Source: Leptolinea sp.
Lineage (GTDB): Bacteria; Chloroflexota; Anaerolineae; Anaerolineales; Anaerolineaceae
Assembly (NCBI GenBank): GCA_012798535.1
Contig: JAAZMZ010000032.1
Coordinates: forward strand, 1 to 42,056
DNA length: 42,056 nt
Direction: 5' to 3'
The notes under the pieces were generated by a model. It was not told where the DNA came from. It ran no database searches and worked only from the letters and a program-made list of their open reading frames with translations. A program made the translations under genes and the position numbers. Every line of letters begins with the position of its first letter. The first letter of the stretch is position 1. Shown piece by piece: positions 18,366 to 24,956 of the stretch.

Positions 18366-18418
18366 TTGAAAACCTTTCGCTGTATTGATATAATATAGAT
18401 GACTGGTCAGACTAGTCA
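18366..18418 (+). promoter_or_regulatory. Promoter and tandem-palindrome operator of the toxin-antitoxin operon
   Basis: A near-consensus promoter, TTGAAA (18366-18371), 17-bp spacer, TATAAT (18389-18394). Directly after the -10 box are two 9-bp direct repeats, GACTGGTCA (18401-18409) and GACTAGTCA (18410-18418). Each is itself near-palindromic (TGACTGGTCA, GACTAGTC). The position over the expected transcription start and leader fits autorepression by the antitoxin encoded immediately downstream, as is usual for Phd/YefM proteins. Confidence 0.8.
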
Positions 18419-18431
18419 GTTTGAGGTGAAT

Positions 18432-18689
18432 ATGAATAATATCTGGCAACTACAGGAAGCTAAGAGTAGATTCAGCGAAATGGTGGATCGGGCGATATCC
18501 AACGGCATTCAAATCGTCACAAGACGGGGGAAAAAAACCGTGGCCGTTATATCGTTTGAAGAATATGAACAGCTTACACGACGATCAGAACCACTGTCCC
18601 GCTTTTTCCTTAAATCCCCCCTGGCCGGCTCAGAATTGGACCTTTCCAGGGATAAAAGCCAACCGCGGGATGTAGAGCTTGAATCATGA
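18432..18689 (+). CDS. Type II antitoxin, Phd/YefM family
   Basis: 85-residue antitoxin. The N-terminal DNA-binding domain shows the family pattern WQLQEAKSRFSEMVDRAISNGIQIVTRRGKKTVAVISFEEYEQL, split here as a helix (AKSRFSEMVDRA), strands (QIVTRRG, TVAVIS) and the FEEYEQL helix. The C-terminal tail (SRFFLKSPLAGSELDLSRD) is the expected toxin-neutralising segment. The ATG at 18432 is chosen because GAGGTG precedes it; an ATG 33 bp upstream lies inside the operator. It overlaps the toxin gene by 4 bp (ATGA), giving coupled translation, and is expected to bind the operator just upstream. Confidence 0.9.
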   Translation: MNNIWQLQEAKSRFSEMVDRAISNGIQIVTRRGKKTVAVISFEEYEQLTRRSEPLSRFFLKSPLAGSELDLSRDKSQPRDVELES

Positions 18690-19105
18690 CATACCTTTTG
18701 GATACCTGTGTTCTTTCTGAGTTTTCAAGAAAATCACCGGATATCGGGGTAATCCATTGGATCGATTCCGTTCCAGACATCGATCTTTATATCTGTGTCA
18801 TTACTCTTGGAGAAATCCAGCGAGGCATAGAAAAATTGCCCGAATCTCATCGAAAAACCAGCCTGACCACTTGGATGAATGAGGACCTGCTTCAACGCTT
18901 TTCCGGTCGTTTGGTTTCGATCGATCCGGATACGATGTTGATCTGGGGTGCCATGACAGCTCATCTGGATGCCATAGGCCAACCCATGAATCTGATGGAT
19001 TCATTGATTGCTTCCTGTGCGTTGAGGCAAAACATGGTGCTGGTTACGCGGAATGAATCAGATTTTCAGGCATCTGGTATTCGATTGGTCAATCCCTGGA
19101 AATAG
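18686..19105 (+). CDS. PIN-domain toxin (VapC/FitB-like ribonuclease)
   Basis: 139-residue PIN-domain protein, probably a Mg-dependent ribonuclease toxin. Acidic active-site residues are present in order: Asp6 (LLDTCVLSE), Glu43 (ITLGEIQRGIE), Asp105 (NLMDSLIAS) and an acidic residue in TRNESDF (Glu124/Asp126). The usual D-T-N start is D-T-C here, a mild deviation. The E-I-x-x-G-I motif places it nearer FitB than classical VapC. Paired with a Phd-type rather than VapB/FitA-type antitoxin, a common mix. No ribosome site of its own; translation is coupled to the antitoxin. Confidence 0.9.
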   Translation: MTYLLDTCVLSEFSRKSPDIGVIHWIDSVPDIDLYICVITLGEIQRGIEKLPESHRKTSLTTWMNEDLLQRFSGRLVSIDPDTMLIWGAMTAHLDAIGQPMNLMDSLIASCALRQNMVLVTRNESDFQASGIRLVNPWK

Positions 19106-19135
19106 GTTACCCTGAAAAAAGAAACAACTCTGGTT

Positions 19136-19154
19136 CGATGGCAAAAATCCATCG
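19136..19154. terminator. Weak hairpin between convergent toxin and acetyltransferase genes
   Basis: CGATGG/CCATCG 6-bp stem with a 7-nt A-rich loop, 30 bp after the toxin stop and 31 bp after the acetyltransferase stop. No clear T-tract on either strand. A possible bidirectional terminator, poorly supported. Confidence 0.3.
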
Positions 19155-19184
19155 GATATCTCTCATCGATCCACGTATTCGCTG

Positions 19185-19697
19185 CTACACGACGTAGGCG
19201 TACAGCAACTGGTCGATCACCTGTCCATCCTTGAGCGCGCTGTGGCGCATGCGGCCTTCCAGGGTGTACCCCGCTTTTTCCAACACACGCGCAGAGCCGC
19301 GGTTGTGGGCAAAAGGAACGGCAAAAACACGGCGCAGGTGATGCGTTTTTATGGCGTAATCCGTCACGGCGATCAGGGCTTCGGTGACTATTCCCCTCCC
19401 CCAGTACGATTCGCCCAACCAGTAACCAATCTCCGCAGAAATCCGCTCAATATCCGAATGCAGCACGAAACCGATGCCGCCCACGGCGTTTCCCTCCACA
19501 CAGATGGCAAAGTTGGTCTCGGGCGTCATCGACAAGGCGTGTTCAATGAACGCCTTTCCATTCTCCACCGAATAAGGATGTGGAAAACCATCCCGCAGGT
19601 TCTTCCAGATGGCGCGGTTATTGGCGTGGCGCGCCAGAGATTCGGCGTCATCCCTCTGGTAAGATCTCACGACGCAATTCTTCAATTCCAGCTTCAT
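19185..19697 (-). CDS. GNAT acetyltransferase, RimJ/RimL type
   Basis: 170-residue GCN5-related N-acetyltransferase. The fold pattern is clear: an N-terminal strand with VVRSYQRDDAESL, a central beta4 strand (AVGGIGFVL), the acetyl-CoA pyrophosphate loop in IGYWLGESYWGRGIVTEAL (RGIVTEA standing for the R/Q-x-x-G-x-G/A loop), and the terminal NRGSARVLEKAGYTLEG motif typical of RimJ/RimL-like enzymes. It probably acetylates a protein N-terminus or a small amine; substrate unknown. AGAGG precedes the ATG. Last gene of a likely three-gene operon with the TIGR04076 and LOG genes. Confidence 0.87.
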   Translation of the reverse strand: MKLELKNCVVRSYQRDDAESLARHANNRAIWKNLRDGFPHPYSVENGKAFIEHALSMTPETNFAICVEGNAVGGIGFVLHSDIERISAEIGYWLGESYWGRGIVTEALIAVTDYAIKTHHLRRVFAVPFAHNRGSARVLEKAGYTLEGRMRHSALKDGQVIDQLLYAYVV

Positions 19698-19734
19698 ACA
19701 TCCTCTTCATCTGACCGGAGTTATGGCACCCACT

Positions 19735-20052
19735 TCAGTCCACCAGCTTATCGATCTTGAAATACACCGGGCGGGTACCATCGGTGCAGCAGGCGATAAT
19801 TGTGTTCCCGCCTTCCGTCCACATGCCAAAGTTACCATCCGCGTAGAACGCCGATACCACTTTGTAGATATCATCCCAGGCCCAGGGGCAAAATCCCGCC
19901 GGCATACCGGTGACCGCATCGGTTATAAATTCCTGCCCTGCTTTGAAGAATTCACAGGTCGAGAGATTCTTGCGCCGTTCCTTTTCAACGTATTGATCCA
20001 CATATTCTTTGTTAAACGAAGTCTTCAGAACAGTTATCTTGACTCTGCCCAC
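19735..20052 (-). CDS. TIGR04076-family protein
   Basis: 105-residue protein matching the TIGR04076 pattern: N-terminal VKITVLK, a Cys in STCEFFKAGQEF, PAGFCPWAWDDIYKVV in the middle and ACCTDGTRPVYFKID at the end. Four cysteines in conserved places suggest metal or redox chemistry; the family has no established function. The start is GTG, backed by GGAGGGGAG upstream, and lies only 4 bp after the LOG stop, so translation is coupled. Confidence 0.82.
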   Translation of the reverse strand: MGRVKITVLKTSFNKEYVDQYVEKERRKNLSTCEFFKAGQEFITDAVTGMPAGFCPWAWDDIYKVVSAFYADGNFGMWTEGGNTIIACCTDGTRPVYFKIDKLVD

Positions 20053-20056
20053 AGGA

Positions 20057-20659
20057 TCACTCCCCTCCTGCCTGTTCCATCAGGTGCCGAGCCCAGGCGC
20101 CTTTATCCACCTTTGGAGCCTCATAGCTTTCGAACTTCGCCAGCAAATTCTGTGGGTTTTCATCGACCAGCACCATGCTGCGGTGGATGTCACCGATAAA
20201 CTGTTCAGATACAGCCGTATCGAGAAAATCCAGCAGCCGGTCATAATAATGGCCGGTGTTGAGCAGTCCGCAGGGCTTCTGGTGCATACCCAGCTGCGAC
20301 CAGGTCACCACCTCAAAAAATTCCTCTATAGTCCCCAATCCACCGGGAAGTGCAATAAAACCATCGGCGAGTTCGGCCATGCGTGCCTTGCGTTCGTGCA
20401 TGGTCTCCACCACCTGTAGATCATTCAACCGGGTATAGGCAACTTCCATATTCATAAGCCGGCGGGTGATTACCCCGATGACCTCTCCTCCAGCATCCAG
20501 GCAGGATCGGGCTACCTGCCCCATCAGGCCGACACTGGCGCCGCCGTATACCAGAGTATATTGTTTTTCTGCCAGCGTCTTCCCCAGCAGTCTGGCAGCC
20601 TGCATATAGACCTTTCCCTGTCCGGGACTCGATCCACAGAATACACAGATGTGTTTCAT
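20057..20659 (-). CDS. LOG-family protein (TIGR00730 Rossmann fold)
   Basis: 200 residues, the usual length. Members hydrolyse nucleoside 5'-monophosphates (cytokinin riboside monophosphate phosphoribohydrolase activity) to free base and ribose phosphate; the physiological bacterial role is not settled. Signature motifs: CVFCGSSPG at the N-terminus, YGGASVGLMG (nucleotide loop) and the catalytic PGGLGTIEEFFE, with MHERKARM just before it. GAGGAAGGG precedes the ATG. First gene of the LOG/TIGR04076/GNAT operon and divergent from the AAA ATPase. Confidence 0.92.
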   Translation of the reverse strand: MKHICVFCGSSPGQGKVYMQAARLLGKTLAEKQYTLVYGGASVGLMGQVARSCLDAGGEVIGVITRRLMNMEVAYTRLNDLQVVETMHERKARMAELADGFIALPGGLGTIEEFFEVVTWSQLGMHQKPCGLLNTGHYYDRLLDFLDTAVSEQFIGDIHRSMVLVDENPQNLLAKFESYEAPKVDKGAWARHLMEQAGGE

Positions 20660-20789
20660 TCCCTTCCTCTTTTCTATTGCCGCAATAATGCACCCAATTC
20701 TACCCGTTAAACCACTGAAGCTTCCTTATCCGCCCGAATACTCACAGTATACTTGCCAGAACAAAAATATTATCACAGGGAGGCAGGAA

Positions 20790-21542
20790 TTGACCGCCCG
20801 AAATCTATTGTCGGCCAGACCGTACCTTATTGACATTACCCTGCTGCGTGAGCGGATCACCAACTGGGAGGAGTACCCATTTTGCCTTCCGGTTGTCCGC
20901 CATTTGAATACCCTTACTTTTCATCCGGATGTGACCTTCCTGATTGGTGAAAATGGCACTGGTAAATCCACGCTGCTGGAGGCCATAGCTTCGGCGCTAG
21001 GTTTCAATCCGGAAGGTGGGACCAAAAATTCGTTGTTCTCCACCCGTGATACACATTCGAATCTCTTCGAGTTCTTGAAAGCCAGCCGCAGTTATAAAGC
21101 TCCCAGAGATGGTTTCTTTCTTCGGGCGGAATCATTTTACAACGTGGCTTCCTATATTGATGACGTCGCCTATGAAAACAGCTACGGGGGCAAGTCGCTG
21201 CATGCCCAATCCCATGGCGAGTCGTTCCTGGCTCTGCTTAGCCACAAGTTTCGCGGAAACGGTCTCTATCTGCTGGATGAACCTGAAGCAGCACTTTCAC
21301 CATCCCGGCAGCTTTCAGCTCTGGCGCTGATCCACCGTCTGGTGAAGAACGAGTCTCAATTCATCATTGCCACACATTCCCCCATTCTAATGGCTTATCC
21401 GGGCGCCCGAATTTTCTCTTTTTCTGAAGAAGGCATATATGAAACACAGTACGAAGACACGGATCATTACCGGGTTTTCAGAGACTTCTTCGACCGCCGA
21501 CAGGAAATGCTGCGAGTCCTCTTTTCCGATGATGATGGGTAA
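20790..21542 (+). CDS. Stand-alone AAA/ABC-type ATPase (COG3910-like)
   Basis: About 250 residues. Walker A GENGTGKST follows FHPDVTFLI, an ABC/SMC-like signature region lies near SYGGKSLHAQSHGES, Walker B is LYLLDEPEAALS, and a terminal FIIATHSPILMAYPGA carries the H-switch. There is no membrane or DNA-binding domain. Such small OLD/RecF-like ATPases occur alone in many genomes with unknown roles. The TTG at 20790 is chosen because GGGAGG lies 6-7 bp upstream; longer in-frame starts (20649, ATG 20688) lack a ribosome site and would overlap the divergent LOG gene or its promoter. Moderate confidence in the start, high in the ATPase call. Confidence 0.83.
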   Translation: MTARNLLSARPYLIDITLLRERITNWEEYPFCLPVVRHLNTLTFHPDVTFLIGENGTGKSTLLEAIASALGFNPEGGTKNSLFSTRDTHSNLFEFLKASRSYKAPRDGFFLRAESFYNVASYIDDVAYENSYGGKSLHAQSHGESFLALLSHKFRGNGLYLLDEPEAALSPSRQLSALALIHRLVKNESQFIIATHSPILMAYPGARIFSFSEEGIYETQYEDTDHYRVFRDFFDRRQEMLRVLFSDDDG

Positions 21543-21604
21543 TTCAGTGTCTGTCGCGCGTTCATCAGGGGGCAGGAAGATGACACACAACTGCCACACT
21601 TTCA

Positions 21605-21613
21605 TGCTATGCT
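21605..21613 (+). promoter_or_regulatory. Extended -10 element placing a leaderless start at the response regulator
   Basis: TGCTATGCT matches an extended -10 (TGnTATnnT). The last base is 7 bp before the ATG at 21621, so transcription would start at or next to the start codon. No Shine-Dalgarno precedes this ATG. No good -35 box is seen, as often with extended -10 promoters. Confidence 0.5.
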
Positions 21614-21620
21614 TTGACAT

Positions 21621-22316
21621 ATGCAAGCTACCATTCTTGTTGTGGACGATGAACAGGCCGTCACCGATCTGCTGACCTACAACCTGCGCAAAGCCGGTTA
21701 TGCCGTGCGTGTGGCATCTGACGGCCGTGAAGCTCTTCGGCTGGCACGGGAAATCCATCCTGATTTGATCCTGCTGGATGTGATGATCCCCGAAATAGAC
21801 GGGTTGGATGTGTGCCGCGAGCTCCGCAAGAACAGTCAGGTGCCAGTGATCATGATCACCGCGCGGGGTGAAGAAGTGGACCGCGTGGTCGGTCTTGAAC
21901 TGGGCGCCGATGATTATGTGTGTAAACCGTTCAGCGTTCGTGAATTGATGGCAAGAGTAAAGGCTGTACTTCGGCGCAACCGATCAGAAAACCCTACCGT
22001 TCCCGCCGAGTCCAAACTGGATGGCCCGGACGGCCTGCAAGTCGATCCCCTGTGCCGGTGCGCTTCCATTCGGGGTGATCCGCTGGAGCTAACCCGATTG
22101 GAATTCGAAGTATTGTATGTGCTGCTGCAAAATGCCGGGCGGGTGCTTTCCAGGGAACGGCTGCTGGAACTGGCGTGGGGATACGACTTCGGCGGAGATG
22201 CACGTGCTGTAGATAGTACTGTCAAACGCTTGCGCGCCAGACTGCGTTCCGCTGGCAGTGACGCAGATTGTATTGAAGCGGTGCGCGGGATTGGTTACCG
22301 ATTGGTGATGAAGTGA
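21621..22316 (+). CDS. OmpR/PhoB-family response regulator
   Basis: 231 residues, receiver plus winged helix. Phospho-acceptor Asp53 (LILLDVMIPEIDG), acidic pair in VVDDEQ, switch Thr in MITARG and Lys in YVCKPF. The DNA-binding half shows ELTRLEFEVLYVLLQNAGRVLSRE (in parts), the DARAVDSTVKRLRARLR recognition helix and a terminal GIGYRL wing. It overlaps the kinase start by 4 bp (GTGA). No ribosome site; the extended -10 just upstream suggests a leaderless mRNA. Likely controls its own operon and the SIMPL gene. Confidence 0.94.
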   Translation: MQATILVVDDEQAVTDLLTYNLRKAGYAVRVASDGREALRLAREIHPDLILLDVMIPEIDGLDVCRELRKNSQVPVIMITARGEEVDRVVGLELGADDYVCKPFSVRELMARVKAVLRRNRSENPTVPAESKLDGPDGLQVDPLCRCASIRGDPLELTRLEFEVLYVLLQNAGRVLSRERLLELAWGYDFGGDARAVDSTVKRLRARLRSAGSDADCIEAVRGIGYRLVMK

Positions 22317-23773
22317 CTCTCAGTCTGCGCGGACGTCTCTTTTTAAACGGACTGATCATCCTCCTTTTAGGGATGGGACTGGCCGGCATGCTCTTCTGGC
22401 AGGCTGCTGCGAGGTTATACCTCAGCACTCAGACAGAAAACCTGCTGGCACAGGCTAGGTTAACCGCCGCCTCCCTACAGGGTGAGACTCTGCCAGTTAC
22501 TCAAAGTGAATCCTACTCTCAGGTCAGCAATGTGATGCCCGGCCTGCACACGCGGGTGTTAAGTGAACAGGGCGCCGTGGTGATCGGGCTGCCGCAGATC
22601 GAATCCAACCAGACCGTGCAGCTCCCGGCCGCTGAAAACAATTCTCTGGTTTCGCCACAGGAACTGTTGCAGCGGTCCGAGATCAAAACTGCCCTGCAGG
22701 GAATTGCCAGCAGCGCGGTGCGGGAAGTGCTGCCGGAGAAACATCGGGTTATGTATGCGGCGGCTCCGATCTATGCGGAAAATGGAAGCGTTAATGGGCT
22801 GGTTTATCTGGCCGTCCCCCTGCCTTCCGGAGGCGTACCGGCTGAATTTCTCTGGCAGGCAGGGGGAGCCGCACTGGCCGCCATTGGGCTGGCACTGCTG
22901 GCCGGTACCCAGCTGGCAGGCCGTGTCACCCGCCCGGTGGAAGCCATCACCCGCGTAGCAGCAGCCGTCAGTGAAGGCGATCTAAATCAGCGTGTCCCAA
23001 TCGACAGTGGTATCCACGAGGTGGATTCTCTTGGGCACGCTTTCAACCGCATGGTGGCTGACCTGCAACAATCCGATCAGGCACAGAATGCTTTCGTGGC
23101 AGATGTGGCGCACGAATTGCGCACGCCGCTCACGGTTATAAAAGGTACCATCGAAACACTGGAAGACGGCGCTCTGGACGACAGGGAAGGCCGCGGCCCT
23201 CTGCTAATATCCATGCAGCGTGAAACCGACCGGTTGATCCGCCTGGTGAACGACCTGTTGATTTTGACCCGCGCGGATGCTGGAATGCTCAATTTGAAAA
23301 TTGCTCCATTAAATCTGAGAGAACTGGCGGAGCAGAGGTGTGATCAACTGTCCGTGCTGGCAGGTCAGCGCGGCGTGACGTTTTCAATCTCATCCAGCGG
23401 TTTGACAGAAATACAGGCCGATGAAGACCGCCTGGCTCAGGTTCTGGATAACCTGTTGAACAACGCCGTGCGCTACAGTCCGCCCGGTGGAACGATCCAT
23501 GTTGATGTCCATGCCGATACCGTTGAATGCCGGTGTGATGTACACGATTCGGGGACAGGTATTCCGCAAAAGCACCTGCCGCATATCTTCGACCGTTTTT
23601 ACCGTGTGGAATCCGCACGCAACCGTCAGGGAGGCGAGGCCGGGCTGGGATTATCCATCGCCCGGGCACTGGTTCAGGCGCACGGCGGCCGCATCCACGC
23701 GGAAAGCACACCGGGGGTTGGAACGACTGTTGGTTTCTCCATCCCGATTGCCCGAGATTTGGACGCAATCTGA
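22313..23773 (+). CDS. Sensor histidine kinase (HAMP-HisKA-HATPase)
   Basis: 486 residues beginning with GTG inside the regulator's stop. Transmembrane helix 1 about 8-32, periplasmic/extracytoplasmic region about 33-178, helix 2 about 180-202, then HAMP (TRPVEAITRVAAAVSEGDL). H-box VAHELRTPLTVIKG with His267, N-box LDNLLNNAVRY, G1 DSGTGIP, F-box IFDRFYRV, G2 GGEAGLGLSIARAL. Complete PhoR/BaeS-like architecture. The sensor region has a PAS/dCache-like look (IYAENGSVNGLVYLAVPL) but the ligand is unknown. Confidence 0.94.
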   Translation: MTLSLRGRLFLNGLIILLLGMGLAGMLFWQAAARLYLSTQTENLLAQARLTAASLQGETLPVTQSESYSQVSNVMPGLHTRVLSEQGAVVIGLPQIESNQTVQLPAAENNSLVSPQELLQRSEIKTALQGIASSAVREVLPEKHRVMYAAAPIYAENGSVNGLVYLAVPLPSGGVPAEFLWQAGGAALAAIGLALLAGTQLAGRVTRPVEAITRVAAAVSEGDLNQRVPIDSGIHEVDSLGHAFNRMVADLQQSDQAQNAFVADVAHELRTPLTVIKGTIETLEDGALDDREGRGPLLISMQRETDRLIRLVNDLLILTRADAGMLNLKIAPLNLRELAEQRCDQLSVLAGQRGVTFSISSSGLTEIQADEDRLAQVLDNLLNNAVRYSPPGGTIHVDVHADTVECRCDVHDSGTGIPQKHLPHIFDRFYRVESARNRQGGEAGLGLSIARALVQAHGGRIHAESTPGVGTTVGFSIPIARDLDAI

Positions 23774-23830
23774 CATAATTCTGACCAGCCGTGGAGATAA
23801 GCTCATGAAAAATCAACAAAGGAGTCTTTC

Positions 23831-24646
23831 ATGAGAATTCTAGATAACCACAAGTATGTATGGCTGTTGGGAGTACTGGGATGGCTGATCTTATCCCTGG
23901 TTCTACCACAAAACCCTGTTCAGGCGGCAGATATTCAACCCACTGCCCGGCCGGAGCCTACGATCTGCGGCACCGGTCGTTCGATCAGTGTGAACGGTTC
24001 GGCACTGATCAATGTGACACCGGATCGCGCTCTGGTACAGCTCGGGGTGCAGTCCAATGGAACCACGGTGGATGCCGCGGAAAAAGCCAACAGTCAGGCC
24101 ATTCAGCGCGTGATCGCTGCCATCCGACAACAGGGTGTGCAGGCCGGAGATATCGCCACCGATTTGTATGTGATTGATCCGATCTATGAAGATTACGATT
24201 CGTTGTACATCAAAGGCTACCGTGTCAACAATACCGTAGCCGTCACCATCCGCGAAGTAAATAAAACGAGCGTGATCGTTTCAGCTGCGTTGGAAGCCGG
24301 CGCGAACCAGGTTCATGATGTCAGTTTTTACACCAGCGAGTTGCGAAAATACCGCGACCAGGCCCGTGAACTGGCCGTAACCGCTGCAGGTGAGAAAGCA
24401 TCCGCGCTGGCCGCTTCTGCCGGTGCAGAGATCGGGTGTGTGCAATCGATTAATGAAAATTCCTGGTCGTACTATAACGGCTGGTGGTATGGCTCCAACC
24501 GTAATGCTAGTTTGTGGACGCAGAATACCATTCAGAACGCTCCATCCACTGGGGATTCTTCCACCGGCAGCAGCGGTGATGAGCCCATCAGTCTTGGCCA
24601 GATCTCCATCAAAGCCGAAGTGAGTATCAGTTACGCCTTGAAGTAG
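23831..24646 (+). CDS. Exported SIMPL-domain (DUF541) protein
   Basis: 271 residues. Signal peptide about 1-32 (hydrophobic core WLLGVLGWLILSLVL, then QNPVQAA). The rest is the SIMPL/DUF541 domain: ISVNGSALINVTPDRALVQLGVQ at the start, AIQRVIAAIRQQGVQAGDIATD in the middle, YRVNNTVAVTIRE and a closing ISIKAEVSISYALK. The insert NENSWSYYNGWWYGSNRNA before the C-terminal strand is aromatic-rich. The family is linked to oxidative stress or surface functions in some bacteria without a fixed mechanism. AAAGGAG precedes the ATG; 57 bp after the kinase stop, so probably in the same operon. Confidence 0.88.
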   Translation: MRILDNHKYVWLLGVLGWLILSLVLPQNPVQAADIQPTARPEPTICGTGRSISVNGSALINVTPDRALVQLGVQSNGTTVDAAEKANSQAIQRVIAAIRQQGVQAGDIATDLYVIDPIYEDYDSLYIKGYRVNNTVAVTIREVNKTSVIVSAALEAGANQVHDVSFYTSELRKYRDQARELAVTAAGEKASALAASAGAEIGCVQSINENSWSYYNGWWYGSNRNASLWTQNTIQNAPSTGDSSTGSSGDEPISLGQISIKAEVSISYALK

Positions 24647-24657
24647 TCTGTTCGTCC

Positions 24658-24914
24658 GGTGAGCCTGTCGAACCATCCGGTGAGAGAGCTGTACAAATAT
24701 CGCCTTCGACAGGCTCAGGCAACGGACGGTCGGTGATCGAATCGAACCGTTCGGCCGGTGAGCCTGTCGAACCGCCCGGTCGGTGAGCTTGTCGAACCGT
24801 TCGGTCGGTGAGCTTGTCGAACCGCCCGGTGAGAGAACCGTACAAATGTTGCCTTCGACAGGCTCAGGCAACGGACGGTCGGTGAGCCTGTCGAACCGCC
24901 CGTGAGCTTATCAA
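24658..24914. repeat. Intergenic repeat patch: GGTGAGCCTGTCGAACC units, partly 25-bp tandem
   Basis: Copies of GGTGAGC(C/T)TGTCGAACC start at 24658, 24732 (degenerate), 24757, 24782, 24807 and 24881; a decayed copy follows at about 24902. The four from 24732 to 24807 are spaced exactly 25 bp. Two copies are inverted (TTCGACAGGCTCA at 24705-24717 and 24854-24866). A segment of about 60 bp at 24677 recurs 149 bp later at 24826 with few changes. Arms 24854-24866 and 24883-24895 can form a perfect 13-bp hairpin. The patch lies between convergent genes and may act as a terminator for both. Related copies occur at 41251-41296. Confidence 0.9.
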
Positions 24915-24956
24915 AGACAGCCCGTACAGGACTCACCCGCCGGGCGGCGGAGATGG

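Noticed and set aside
20649..20789. N-terminal extension of the AAA ATPase from an upstream ATG
   Set aside because: It has no ribosome site, lacks conserved sequence and overlaps the divergent LOG start; the TTG at 20790 has a good ribosome site.
24732..24831. Regularly spaced repeats resembling a CRISPR array
   Set aside because: The units follow each other with a 25-bp period and no unique spacers, some are inverted, and no cas gene is nearby.
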